Positions 18,293-28,534 of a stretch of DNA of 64,000 nucleotides are shown here, one piece after another. The notes under the pieces were generated by a model. That model saw nothing but the letters and a program-made list of their open reading frames with translations, searched no databases and had not been told where the DNA came from. Both the position numbers and the translations under genes were made by a program. This DNA comes from JAFDZV01 sp048594725 (GTDB lineage: Bacteria > Bacteroidota > Ignavibacteria > OLB7), in the NCBI GenBank assembly GCA_048594725.1, contig JBMDXA010000092.1, positions 1 to 64,000 of the forward strand. The letters run 5' to 3'. Numbering within the stretch: the first letter of the stretch is position 1; each line of letters begins with the position of its first letter.

Positions 18293-18580
18293 ATGCAGTT
18301 GGGAAATCGGATGCAGAAACGGAATGCGGTGGCGCTGCTGGTGATTCTGGGCCTGACCGGGATCTGGATGACGGCGCTGCATATGGTGGTGTTCCCGGAC
18401 GTGGGAATTCTGGGGATCTCCGGCATCGGCATGATCGCCGTGATCCTGATGGCGCTCAACCGCCGCTGGCTCCTGCCGGATTCCCCGCCTCTCTCCCGCG
18501 ATGCCCTCAACCGGAGCATCCTTATCGCCGTCGGCATGGGAACGTTCCTCAGCCTGGTGTTCGGCGCGCTGGGTGCGTGA
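18293..18580 (+). CDS. Small membrane protein, three predicted helices
   Basis: The 95-aa protein has three hydrophobic segments (about 10-32, 36-55 and 73-94) separated by short polar turns. Codon use resembles its neighbours. An alternative ATG at 18308 would remove five residues. No family is recognised. It follows rny on the same strand after 187 bases. Confidence 0.5.
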   Translation: MQLGNRMQKRNAVALLVILGLTGIWMTALHMVVFPDVGILGISGIGMIAVILMALNRRWLLPDSPPLSRDALNRSILIAVGMGTFLSLVFGALGA

Positions 18581-18692
18581 GGGGAGGGTATGATTGACGA
18601 TGTGAGATCGGGGAGAGAGAGTCCGTGGCCGGTTGTTTGCCGCCGGACCTTCTTTCCAGGCATTACCATCCAGGCATTTTCTCTCTGGCCTT

Positions 18693-19523
18693 TTACTTCG
18701 AGACCGTCATCCGCCGCGTGAGCGTTCCGAGGCCGGTCTGGAGACGGTAGAAGTAGATTCCGGAGGGGAGATCCTCGGCCTGTACGTCGAGCATGTAGGT
18801 TCCCGCATCCTGATACGTATCCAGCACCACCTTGATCTCGCCTCCCACCAGTGAATGAATCGAAAGCCGCACATGGACCGCCGACGGCAGACCGTAGCGA
18901 ACCATCGTGGAGGGATTGAACGGGTTGGGGTAGTTCTGATCCAGGAAGAGCCGCGCCGGTATCACATCCAGCGTCTTGATCCCCGATATCTGCCGCACCT
19001 CCTGCAGCGTCAGCGTTCCGGCCTCCGCATCGTACACCACCGGGAATTTCCGCAGATCCCCCACATCTGGCGTTCCGCTCTTCTGCACATGCGCGCCGTC
19101 GGCCTTGAACGTGGAGCCCTTGTGCGGGCAGACGAACTGGCCGGTGGAGCGGTTGTAGTCGCCGATCTGGTAGCCGAACCCATGCGTGCAGTAGGTGGAA
19201 ACCGCCTTGAAGGCATCGGCGCCGCTCTCGGCGGTACGGGTGATCGCGATGGGGAAGTCGTCCTCCTCGAAAGCATTCTCCACATGATCCGGGTTCAGCA
19301 GCAACTGCTCCGGACGGGTAAGCCGTATCGAACCGCCGACGGATGCAAGCTCCTTGTAATCGCTCAGCTTGAGCGTATAGGTGGCGATAAGCCCTCCGGC
19401 CCCGTCACCGGCCAGTTCCGGGGTCACCCTGCCCAGCACCACCAGGGGGGAGGTGCTGGCAAGGACCACAACGCCAAGGGCATTGCGAAGAAATTCTCGT
19501 CGGGACGTAGTGTTCTCTCCCAT
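18693..19523 (-). CDS. Tat-exported Rieske-like protein with T9SS sorting domain
   Basis: The 276-aa protein has a Tat-type leader (SRREFL at 7-12, then a hydrophobic stretch to about 30). A Rieske-like domain follows with CTH (C112, H114) and CPHKGS (C132, H134). It ends in a T9SS type A sorting domain (about 197-276, NYPNPFNPSTMVRYGLP). Canonical Rieske sites are C-x-H and C-x2-H. Here the second is C-x-H with Lys135 where the ligand His is expected, so cluster binding is uncertain. The sorting domain suggests export through the outer membrane. The adjacent minus-strand gene at 19916 encodes a nearly identical sorting domain. Confidence 0.82.
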   Translation of the reverse strand: MGENTTSRREFLRNALGVVVLASTSPLVVLGRVTPELAGDGAGGLIATYTLKLSDYKELASVGGSIRLTRPEQLLLNPDHVENAFEEDDFPIAITRTAESGADAFKAVSTYCTHGFGYQIGDYNRSTGQFVCPHKGSTFKADGAHVQKSGTPDVGDLRKFPVVYDAEAGTLTLQEVRQISGIKTLDVIPARLFLDQNYPNPFNPSTMVRYGLPSAVHVRLSIHSLVGGEIKVVLDTYQDAGTYMLDVQAEDLPSGIYFYRLQTGLGTLTRRMTVSK

Positions 19524-19854
19524 GCGCGGAACTCGGAATTAGGATGGAGGTCTGGTAGAAAAAGGAGGTCCGGAGCCCTGCTCCAGGCTGAACGGCGATG
19601 GCTGAGACCTGCTGTGCTCGCAGAGGTATTATCTGCCGGCATCAGGGGATGAATATCCGGGAAGGTAGCACGCCAGGGGGATGCGGCGCAAGGAGGGAAG
19701 AAGAGAGAGGATGAGCGCGTGATGGTTCTCTTTGGAGTCATTCCGCTACTACTACCGGTCTCATGAGATACGGGCCGTTCCGGGAGGAACCGTGACGAAG
19801 AACCATGACGGGCTGCCAGCCGCAGGAGACGCTGCCAACAGAGCAGCAGCGCGC

Positions 19855-19886
19855 TAAAAAGAAAGCCCTCCGTTGCCGGAAGGCTC
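19855..19886 (-). terminator. Intrinsic terminator of the T9SS cargo gene
   Basis: On the minus strand AGCCTTCCG-GCAA-CGGAGGGCT (19864-19885) forms a stable stem with a GNRA tetraloop, followed by TTTCTTTTT. It lies about 30 bases past the stop at 19916. Confidence 0.85.
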
Positions 19887-19915
19887 TCTTGAAAACTTCT
19901 GTAGAACGTCCTGAA

Positions 19916-20449
19916 TTACTTCGAGATGGTCATCCTCCGCGTCAGCGTTCCCATATCGGTCTGAAGACGGTAGAAGTAGATGCCGGAGGGAAGATCCTCT
20001 GCCGAGAAATCGAAGGTATAGACACCGGCGTCCTGCACCCCGTCCATCGCCACCTTGAGCTGGGTTCCCAGCAGCGTGTGGATGGTGATCTTCACCGGGC
20101 TCTGCGTGGGCAGGCCGTAGCGGATCATCGTGGAGGGGTTGAACGGGTTCGGATAGTTCTGATCCATGAAGAGCTTGTTGGGGATGGCGCTGGTCTTGGC
20201 GGCATCGGCCGCAAGCAGCACCTTCTCCAGCGTCACCTCCGCTCTGGTTTCCATCGTCTCGATCGGAAGGGCAGAGGAGACATCCCCCACGTTCAGCATA
20301 TACTGGCCGAACAGCCCGGTAGTGCTACCGGATGCCGGTTCCACGTTCGATGCCACTGCTCCAAACATGGCAAGCGGCAGCATCGCAGCCAGGGCGATCG
20401 CGCAGACCGCTCCTCGTATCATGTAGCGCTTCGTAGTAAATAGTCCCAT
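19916..20449 (-). CDS. Secreted protein with T9SS type A sorting domain
   Basis: The protein has 177 aa from the ATG at 20449; an internal ATG at 20422 is also possible. A signal peptide covers about residues 1-33. The middle, about 35-95, shows no known domain. The C-terminal 80 residues (NYPNPFNPSTMIRYGLP to TLTRRMTISK) are a T9SS sorting domain, closely similar to that of the Rieske-like protein. The cargo is so short that it may be a small structural or adhesive surface protein. It has its own terminator and lies upstream of the Rieske-like gene. Confidence 0.8.
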   Translation of the reverse strand: MGLFTTKRYMIRGAVCAIALAAMLPLAMFGAVASNVEPASGSTTGLFGQYMLNVGDVSSALPIETMETRAEVTLEKVLLAADAAKTSAIPNKLFMDQNYPNPFNPSTMIRYGLPTQSPVKITIHTLLGTQLKVAMDGVQDAGVYTFDFSAEDLPSGIYFYRLQTDMGTLTRRMTISK

Positions 20450-20656
20450 GGAGCCGCCCAATATCAGTAATGTTAATAATATCAGTTCCGATGCGAGGAA
20501 GTCAGCTCTTCCGGTCAGTAGAGACTGACGAATCATCCAAAGGTTTCATATAAGACCCATCAACCTGCCCATCCGTAACACATACTTACGGCCATCAGCC
20601 ATATCGGAAGCCGAAAACCGGGGATGATTCCCTCTACAGGGCGGTCAACCCAAATA

Positions 20657-21175
20657 TCAGGCCAGATTGTCGAGCATGCGATCCAGCTCTTCAATGGTGA
20701 TATTCTCGTGGTAATCCTCGTTCAGCGCCACCATCGGCGCGCCGCCGCAGGCCCCCATGCATTCCACCTCTTCCAGGGAGAACTTTCCGTCCGCCGTTCT
20801 CTGGTTGTGGCCGATGCCATAGCGCTGCGAGACATGGCTGTAGATCTTCTCGCCGCCGCGCAGCATGCAACTGACGTTGGTGCAGACCTGGATGTGATAG
20901 CGCCCCATCGGCCTCTTGAAGTACATCGTATAGAACGATGCCACGCCAAAGACATGGGAGTAGGGGAGTCTGAGAAGCTCTCCCACATAGCGCATCACGC
21001 CGACCGAGAGCCATCCCCATTTCTTCTGGGCCATCCAGAGCACCGGCATGATCGCCGACTGCGGATCGGGGTAGAGAGCTTCGATCTTCTTGACCCGTTC
21101 GAGCTCCTCGGCCGTGAACTCGATCGGGCCGGGAATCTCTTCATGGACGTCGTTCGTATGAGCCGTATCCTGCAT
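20657..21175 (-). CDS. nuoE: NADH-quinone oxidoreductase subunit E (NuoE family)
   Basis: This 172-aa protein has the thioredoxin-like [2Fe-2S] ferredoxin fold of NuoE. Four ligand cysteines are present in CTNVSC (C-x4-C, about 98-103) and CMGACGG (C-x3-C, about 139-143). The N-terminal three-helix region (ELERVKKIEALYPDPQSAIM) is normal. In complex I it carries cluster N1a beside NuoF. No other nuo gene is in the window, so it either belongs to a dispersed complex I or to a NuoE-containing hydrogenase or formate dehydrogenase. Confidence 0.9.
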   Translation of the reverse strand: MQDTAHTNDVHEEIPGPIEFTAEELERVKKIEALYPDPQSAIMPVLWMAQKKWGWLSVGVMRYVGELLRLPYSHVFGVASFYTMYFKRPMGRYHIQVCTNVSCMLRGGEKIYSHVSQRYGIGHNQRTADGKFSLEEVECMGACGGAPMVALNEDYHENITIEELDRMLDNLA

Positions 21176-21277
21176 AGGAGGTTTAGGATATATCGAAGAT
21201 GTGATACCGAGAGGATCTGTTGAACCTGCAAATCTACAAAGAAATCAGGAGCGCCAACTGTGAGAGTTGGTAGGGGA

Positions 21278-21436
21278 GTGCTTAGTTCTTAGGACGCCGC
21301 CGTTGGCGGCTGTAGTTCTTAGAGAAGAATTGAAGAAGTAAAGTTCTTGACGCCGCCCGCAGGCAGGCTCATCTTTCACTAAGCACTAAGCACTAAGCAC
21401 TAAGCACTAAGCACTAAGCACTAAGCACTAAGCACT
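21278..21436. repeat. Family B heptamer repeats, including TAAGCAC x8
   Basis: GTGCTTAGTTCTTAGG begins near 21278 and a second copy lies near 21315. From 21380 to 21435 eight perfect head-to-tail copies of TAAGCAC form a 56-bp microsatellite. It ends two bases before the stop codon of the minus-strand deacetylase gene. A 15-bp GCCGCC..GGCGGC hairpin lies at about 21293-21309. Confidence 0.95.
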
Positions 21437-21437
21437 G

Positions 21438-22343
21438 CTATTCACTATCCATCCGCACGATACTGGTGCGGCGGGGCTGGGCCGGGCGTACGCTCTCGGT
21501 GGTAAGCCGCGAGGCGAATGCCTCCTGAATGCTGCCGAAACGGTAGATGCGGAAGATCGATTGCAGCTTCTCCAGCGTCTGCTCGCGCGGGCCGTAGGAG
21601 AGAAGCCGCTCGCGCAAGGGGAGCGAGCTGTAATCGCTTGCCGGGGCCTCCAGCGCCCAGGAGTGGACGTAGAGTATCGCCGGCTCGCCGTGACGGTTCA
21701 TCCCCTCGACCCCCCTGGCGAACATCCAGACCGGCAGGAGGCTCAGTTGCGGGCCGCCGCCGGTGCGGATGGAAGGGGTTCCCAGGCCGAACGGGCGCCA
21801 GCTTGTCAGCGGCAGCTCCCAGAGCGTCCCGGACGGCGTGGGCATACGGTGCGCCTTGGCCGTGCTGTTGAACAAGAGCGGAGCGATGCTCTGGCGCGGA
21901 AAGATACTGGAGCTGTAGACGAATCCCTCCTGCACCACGGTCTCGATCATCGCCGGGGAACGCCACCCGGAGCTGAGCGGGGTGGAGCGGAACCCGAGCA
22001 CTTCCTGGCCGCTGGTTTCCTCCAGCCGTGCCTTTGCCGTGGCGATCTCCTCGCGGAACCGCAGAAGCTGGTCCAGCGGGTTGTGAAAGCGGGGGGCGAG
22101 GATGGCAAGCTCATGGCCGTTCCCGGCGATCTCCCGCACCAGATGCGGCGCAACCCGCGTGACGTCGTCGGCCGTGAAGAACGTGGTACGGACGTCGAAC
22201 TCCTCGAAGAACTCCAGCAGCTCACGCACCGAACGCTCCAGCCCGGAGATGTCGTCGGCTGCGGGAGCGGCCGCAGAGGGGCCAACCGGAAGAGGTTCCA
22301 GCTTTACCGTGAATGCGTTGATCGTATATCTTCTATCGGCCAT
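21438..22343 (-). CDS. Polysaccharide deacetylase-like protein, catalytic residues missing
   Basis: The protein has 301 aa from the ATG at 22343, preceded by CAGGGAGACG. The start INAFTVKLEPLP resembles the NAFTVDVEDW start of XrtA-system deacetylases, and DVRTTFFTADDVTRVAPHLV plus a DUF3473-like C-terminal part fit that family. The catalytic Asp pair of the N-terminal motif is replaced (KLEP), and the metal-binding H-x3-H of GHEIASHGYSH reads GHELAILAPRFHN. It is therefore probably not an active metal-dependent deacetylase. It may bind glycans or be a relic. Confidence 0.75.
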   Translation of the reverse strand: MADRRYTINAFTVKLEPLPVGPSAAAPAADDISGLERSVRELLEFFEEFDVRTTFFTADDVTRVAPHLVREIAGNGHELAILAPRFHNPLDQLLRFREEIATAKARLEETSGQEVLGFRSTPLSSGWRSPAMIETVVQEGFVYSSSIFPRQSIAPLLFNSTAKAHRMPTPSGTLWELPLTSWRPFGLGTPSIRTGGGPQLSLLPVWMFARGVEGMNRHGEPAILYVHSWALEAPASDYSSLPLRERLLSYGPREQTLEKLQSIFRIYRFGSIQEAFASRLTTESVRPAQPRRTSIVRMDSE

Positions 22344-22558
22344 CGTCTCCCTGAAGAGCAAAGTTACACAAAATCTCCCATCCGGCCCCTCCCTATGCCC
22401 GCCCCGGTGATCGCCGGGCCGCCGAACCGGCAAATACGGGGCATCCCACCGCTATGATGAACCGGAAAGGGGGGGGCGTATCACTTCCAGCGGCACCGCC
22501 AGGGGGCCGGATCTCCCGCGGGATGGCGGTGCGCGGCACCCTGTGCGGTCATCTATTC
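22344..22558. other. Divergent intergenic region before guaB
   Basis: The gap between the deacetylase-like gene and guaB holds no gene. It is GC-rich and shows no repeat of families A-D. Confidence 0.4.
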
Positions 22559-22587
22559 TTGCACAGCCGACCGGAGTTGGGTAATTT
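22559..22587 (+). promoter_or_regulatory. Candidate guaB promoter
   Basis: TTGCAC (22559-22564) and TAATTT (22582-22587) are separated by 17 bases, close to sigma-70 consensus. A start near 22594 would give a leader of about 45 bases with a small GAGGG/CCCTC-type hairpin at about 22607-22626. Whether this organism uses such boxes is not proven. Confidence 0.4.
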
Positions 22588-22639
22588 TACAGATTCAATC
22601 TTTCACGAGGGCTGAGACGCCCCCTCTCTCCAATCGAAG

Positions 22640-24115
<1,476 letters not shown>

Positions 24116-24310
24116 GGGGGGGCGTAGTTCTCAGGGCGTAGTGTTCAGCAGGAAAAGGGATCGGTCCGTGGCCGGTGCGCGGGCTTCGCCCGCTGTCAGT
24201 AGTCCGTGGTCGTTGAGCCGGGATTGCAGGAGAAGACCTGAAGAGCCGCAGCAGGTCATCCCTTCAATCGTAAATCGTCAATCGTAAATCTCCATGGACT
24301 ACGGGCTCTC
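24116..24310. repeat. Composite repeat block (families B, C, A)
   Basis: Directly after the guaB stop comes a degenerate family B run (GTAGTTCTCAGGGCGTAGTG). Next is a clear family C element at 24164-24213 (GCGGGCTTCGCCCGC, then CTGTCAGTAGTCCGTGGTCG). Family A heptamers ATCGTAAATCGTCAATCGTA follow at 24266-24291. The order is B, C, A. Confidence 0.8.
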
Positions 24311-25624
24311 ATGAAACGCGTTCTCGTCATCGCCTACTACTTCCCCCCGATGGGGTTCAGCGGTATCCAGCGCACGCTCAAGTTCGTCAAGTATCTTCCG
24401 GAGCATGGCTGGCTGCCCACGGTGATGACCGTCACTCCGCATGCGTATTTCGCGTTCGATGATACGTTCCTGGAGGAGATCGCCGGGCTGCCGGTGGAGA
24501 TCTGGCGCACCGGCGCCGGAGGGGTGTTCTCGCTGGTGAAGGAGCGCCGCACCGTGTCGCTGAAGAACGAGCGGCTTCGCAAGATGCTCAATCGCATCAG
24601 CCAGTTCTTTTTCATACCGGACAACAAGATCACCTGGAAAAAGCAGGTGATGGAGTTTCTGAAGGGGAAGGATCTGTCGGCCTTCGATATGGTCTATGCC
24701 ACGGCGCCGCCGTTCACCGATCATCTGATCGGCCTGGAGATCAAGCGGCGCTACGGCTTGCCGCTGGTAGTGGATTTCCGCGATGCCTGGATAGAGTATC
24801 CCTATCATCTGTACTGGACCCCGTGGCACCGGCGGCGTCATGAGCGTCTGGAGCGGAGCGTGGTGGCCGGCGCCGATGCCGTGGTTGTCACTAACCCCCA
24901 CCTGCGCGGGCTGCTGCTGGGGCGCCAGAATACCGATGATGCGGCCGGTCGCGTCCATGTTATCACCCAGGGCTACGATCCGGCCGACTTCCGGAGCACC
25001 GCCCCCGGAACGGTGGGGCCGCTCGATCCGTCGAAAGTGAACTTCGTGTATACCGGCATCTTCTACGAGGACCGCGACCCGATGGTGCTGTATCAGGCGC
25101 TCGCTCTGCTGAAACGGAGCTCGCCGGAGGTGTACGGCCGCCTGGTCTTCTATATGGTCGGTTATGTGCAGGAGGAGTATCAGGAGATGGCCCGGGTGAT
25201 GGGCGTTGCCGACCGGATCGTCTACTGCGGCTATGTGGAGCATCCCACGGCGGTGGAGTGGGTGAAGCGGGCCGACGTGGTCTGGTTCAATATCGGCGTC
25301 CAGCACAAGGGGTTCGAGACGGTTTCTCCGGGGAAGGCGTTCGAGTATCTCGGCAGCGGCAAGCCGATCGTGGCGCTCGTGCCGAAGAACCAGATCCGCG
25401 ATATCCTCTCGGAGTTCGATCATACCTATATTGTTCCGCCGGACGATGATGAAGCGCTGGCGCGGGTGCTGGCGGAGCTGTCAGGGCTGCACGCCGAGGG
25501 GCGCCTGCCCGTTGCCGATCCCGAAAAGATCGCCCGCTACAGCCGGCAGCGGCTCACCGGAACCCTGGCGCACTTGTTCGACCGCATCGCCGCAGGAACC
25601 TCCCCGGCCCCCGGAGGAGAATAG
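24311..25624 (+). CDS. GT4-family glycosyltransferase
   Basis: This 437-aa protein is a GT-B glycosyltransferase. The N-terminal domain starts VLVIAYYFPPMGFSGIQR, and the C-terminal donor domain has NFVYTGIFYEDRDP, the AFEYLGSGKPIVALVP block typical of GT4 and an acidic EALARVLAEL tail. It is a clear paralogue of the protein at 26972. The pepP-like gene lies between them. Likely substrates are lipid-linked or surface polysaccharides; the sugar is unknown. Confidence 0.85.
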   Translation: MKRVLVIAYYFPPMGFSGIQRTLKFVKYLPEHGWLPTVMTVTPHAYFAFDDTFLEEIAGLPVEIWRTGAGGVFSLVKERRTVSLKNERLRKMLNRISQFFFIPDNKITWKKQVMEFLKGKDLSAFDMVYATAPPFTDHLIGLEIKRRYGLPLVVDFRDAWIEYPYHLYWTPWHRRRHERLERSVVAGADAVVVTNPHLRGLLLGRQNTDDAAGRVHVITQGYDPADFRSTAPGTVGPLDPSKVNFVYTGIFYEDRDPMVLYQALALLKRSSPEVYGRLVFYMVGYVQEEYQEMARVMGVADRIVYCGYVEHPTAVEWVKRADVVWFNIGVQHKGFETVSPGKAFEYLGSGKPIVALVPKNQIRDILSEFDHTYIVPPDDDEALARVLAELSGLHAEGRLPVADPEKIARYSRQRLTGTLAHLFDRIAAGTSPAPGGE

Positions 25625-25799
25625 CACGTATGGCGGCCGCCTCTCCCCGCATCATTTCGGCCGCCCTCTCATAGCGCGGGTTTATCCCCCGGTGGGGTAG
25701 CCGCTCCGGCATACCCGCCGGCAGGCCCGGTCCCTGCGCCGCCCGGCGCATCGTCCCGGTTTCATGCACCTCATTCTGGCAGGCACTTTAGGTTATCGT

Positions 25800-26870
25800 A
25801 TGACTTCACGCATCTCCAAACTCCGCTCCGAGCTGAAGGCTCGCTCGCTCGACGCCATTCTCATCACCCACCTGCCGCACATCCGCTATTTCAGCGGCTT
25901 CTCCGGCAGCAGCGGGGTTCTTCTGGTGACCGCCAGAAAAGCGTACTTCTTCACCGACTTCCGCTATCAGGATCAGATGGCCGCCGAGATCACGGCTGAG
26001 GTCAAGGGGATCATCACCCGCGCGCCGTACGAGGCGATGATCGCCGAGAAGATCGTGGCCGCCGGGATGAAGCTCGGGTTCCAGGAATCCTACGTTACCG
26101 TCGGGGCGCTGGATGGCATCAAGAAGGCGCTCAAGAAGGTGAAGCTGGAGAAGACCGGATCGCTGGTGGGAGATCTGGTGATGATAAAGTCGCCGGAGGA
26201 GATCGCCAATATCAAGAAGGCGGGCGATATGGCCGCCAAGGTCTACCGCGAGATCCTGAAGATCGCAAAACCGGGAGTGCGCGAGATCGAGCTGGCGATG
26301 GAGATCAGCTATCTGGGACGGAAGTTCGGGTCGGAAGGGGATGCCTTCGATATCATCGTCGCATCCGGGCCGCGCGGTGCGATGCCGCACGGGCGCGCCA
26401 GCAGCAAGAAGATCAGGAAGGGGGAGCTGGTGACGCTGGACTTCGGCTGCATCTACAAGGGCTTCAACTCCGATATGACCCGCACGTTCGCCGTGGGTAC
26501 CCCGAGCGACGAGGCCCGCAAGATCTATGAGATCGTCCTGCGCGCCGAGCAGATGGGGGTGCGCGCCGCACGCGCCGGCATGAGCGCCAAGGAGCTGGAC
26601 GACGTCTGCCGCGACGAGATAAGCGCCGAGGGCTATGGCGATGCCTTCGGACACTCCACCGGCCATGGCCTGGGCATCGAGGTGCACGAGATGCCGATGG
26701 TGTCGGTGCGCGGCGACAAGCAGATCCTGAAGCCGGGCATGGTGGTTACGATCGAGCCGGGAATCTATCTGGCCGAGCGTTGCGGCGTCCGTATCGAGGA
26801 CGATGTGGCGATCACCGAGAAGGGATGCACCGTCCTTACCAGCTCCCCGCGCGAGCTTATCATCGTCTAG
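25800..26870 (+). CDS. Xaa-Pro aminopeptidase (peptidase M24)
   Basis: The protein has 356 aa from the ATG at 25800 (MTSRISKLRSELKARSLDAI). An N-terminal creatinase-like domain (about 1-125) precedes the pita-bread catalytic domain. Metal ligands fit the M24B set: the two Asp in DFGCIYKGFNSDMTRTF, His in HSTGHGLGIEVHE, and Glu in TIEPGIYL and GVRIEDD. It removes N-terminal residues before proline. It lies between two glycosyltransferases with no obvious functional link. Confidence 0.92.
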   Translation: MTSRISKLRSELKARSLDAILITHLPHIRYFSGFSGSSGVLLVTARKAYFFTDFRYQDQMAAEITAEVKGIITRAPYEAMIAEKIVAAGMKLGFQESYVTVGALDGIKKALKKVKLEKTGSLVGDLVMIKSPEEIANIKKAGDMAAKVYREILKIAKPGVREIELAMEISYLGRKFGSEGDAFDIIVASGPRGAMPHGRASSKKIRKGELVTLDFGCIYKGFNSDMTRTFAVGTPSDEARKIYEIVLRAEQMGVRAARAGMSAKELDDVCRDEISAEGYGDAFGHSTGHGLGIEVHEMPMVSVRGDKQILKPGMVVTIEPGIYLAERCGVRIEDDVAITEKGCTVLTSSPRELIIV

Positions 26871-26971
26871 ACCGTTCCCCCGGCCGATGGCCCCTGATTT
26901 CAGCCATACCGCTCCTCCCCCGGCAGCCGATTGCGGGGGAGGGCCGACAAGAGATTCCCTGGACTCTATCT

Positions 26972-28480
26972 GTGACTAACGACCCGCACGACATACCGGA
27001 CGAGGAGTTCCGCGTTGTACCCAGGCCCGGAGCCGGTCCGGAGCCCGGCGATGATCCGGCGCAGCCGGATGCCGTACCCGGACGCGAGCCTGCCCCCGCA
27101 TCCAGACCGGAGCCCCCCATCCGTACCGAAGGGCCGCGCCCGGCCCCGTCGGTTGCCGAATTCGTCCGCAAAACCTCTCGCGAGGGAGAGGAGGGGGGGC
27201 TGCCGCAGCGGCGCCGGAAGGTGCTGGTGGTGGCCTACTACTATCCCCCCATGGGGCTGAGCGGCGTGCTTCGGGTTGCCAAGTTCACCAAGTACCTGCA
27301 CAGCAACGGCTGGGACCCGACGGTGCTGACCGTGGGGGATGTGGGCTATTTCGCGTACGATTATTCTCTGCTGGAGGAGGTGCTGGAGGCGGGGGTGAAT
27401 GTGGAGCGCACCCGTACGCTCGATCCGCTCCGCCTGCTCCGGCGCAAGGGGCCCATCCGGATGCCGGCCGATTCGCGCAAGCGCCTGCTGAGCGGCATCT
27501 CCCATGTCTTCCTGCAACCGGATAACAAGATCGGCTGGAAGCGCTATGCGGTCAAGCGCGGGCTGGAGCTGGCCGCTCATGAGAAGTTCGATGTGATCCT
27601 TGCCTCGGCCCCGCCGTTCACCTCGTTTCTGGTGGGCTACGAGCTGCAGCAGAAGCTCGGCCTGCCGCTGGTGGTGGATTACCGCGATCCCTGGCTGGAC
27701 AACCGCGATTATTTCTACGCCACCCCGTTCCATAGGGGCTATGCGGCCGGACTGGAGGAGGAGGTGCTGAAGAATGCCGATGGCGTGGTGGTAATCAACC
27801 GGAAGATCAAGGAGCGGCTGATAGCCCGCTATCCCTTCCTGACGCACGAGGGGGTGCATATCATCCCGAGCGGCTACGATCCGCAGGATTTCCGTATCGC
27901 CTCCCGGTTCCCGATGCCGCGCGCCCGCAAGATGCGCTTCACCTACGCGGGGCTCTTCGATTCCCGCCGTACTCCCCGCACCTTCTTCGCGGCGCTTGCG
28001 AAGATCTTTGCGCAGCACCCCCAGACGCGCGATGAGATCGAGGTGAATATCGTGGGCAATTTCCACGACACCTACCGTAAGATGGCCGTGCAGATGGGGG
28101 TCTCCACGGCATTGCAGACGCCGGGCGCGGTGGAGCACCAGCAGAAGGTGCGGCATCTTCTGGCGAGCGATGTGCTCTGGCTTATCACGCACGATCCGGT
28201 GATAACTCCCGGCAAGGTGTACGAGTATATCGGCTCCCGCAAGCCCATCCTGGCGCTTGCGCCGGAGGGGGGGCTGCGCACCGTGCTGGCCGGCTACGGT
28301 GCTGCCACCTGCGTCAGTCCCGATGATGTGGATGGAATCGCCGCGGCGATCTACGCTCTGTATCAGAGCTGGCTGGCCGGAACGCTTCCGTCCGGGGAGA
28401 TCGAGGTGGCGCGCGAGCACGACCAGCGCGTTCTCACCGAGCGTCTGGCCCGCGTGCTGGCCCATACCCTCCATATCTAG
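26972..28480 (+). CDS. GT4-family glycosyltransferase with proline-rich N-terminal extension
   Basis: The open frame begins upstream, but the first part overlaps pepP and is noise. A GTG at 26972 (VTNDPHDIPDEEF) is the best start, giving 502 aa, because the first ATG inside the frame lies within the glycosyltransferase core. Residues about 1-80 are rich in Pro, Glu and Arg and probably disordered. The catalytic part begins KVLVVAYYYPPMGLSGVLR and has the donor motif YEYIGSRKPILALAPEG. It is a paralogue of the protein at 24311. No ribosome binding site is obvious, so the start is provisional. Confidence 0.8.
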   Translation: MTNDPHDIPDEEFRVVPRPGAGPEPGDDPAQPDAVPGREPAPASRPEPPIRTEGPRPAPSVAEFVRKTSREGEEGGLPQRRRKVLVVAYYYPPMGLSGVLRVAKFTKYLHSNGWDPTVLTVGDVGYFAYDYSLLEEVLEAGVNVERTRTLDPLRLLRRKGPIRMPADSRKRLLSGISHVFLQPDNKIGWKRYAVKRGLELAAHEKFDVILASAPPFTSFLVGYELQQKLGLPLVVDYRDPWLDNRDYFYATPFHRGYAAGLEEEVLKNADGVVVINRKIKERLIARYPFLTHEGVHIIPSGYDPQDFRIASRFPMPRARKMRFTYAGLFDSRRTPRTFFAALAKIFAQHPQTRDEIEVNIVGNFHDTYRKMAVQMGVSTALQTPGAVEHQQKVRHLLASDVLWLITHDPVITPGKVYEYIGSRKPILALAPEGGLRTVLAGYGAATCVSPDDVDGIAAAIYALYQSWLAGTLPSGEIEVAREHDQRVLTERLARVLAHTLHI

Positions 28481-28534
28481 TGTCCGTCTCGTATCCGCAG
28501 TCATTCAACCCTACCAATCCGAACCCGACAGCCG

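Noticed and set aside
21380..21435. Possible CRISPR-like array
   Set aside because: The unit is only 7 bp and there are no spacers. The 85-107 bp tandem units also lack unique spacers.
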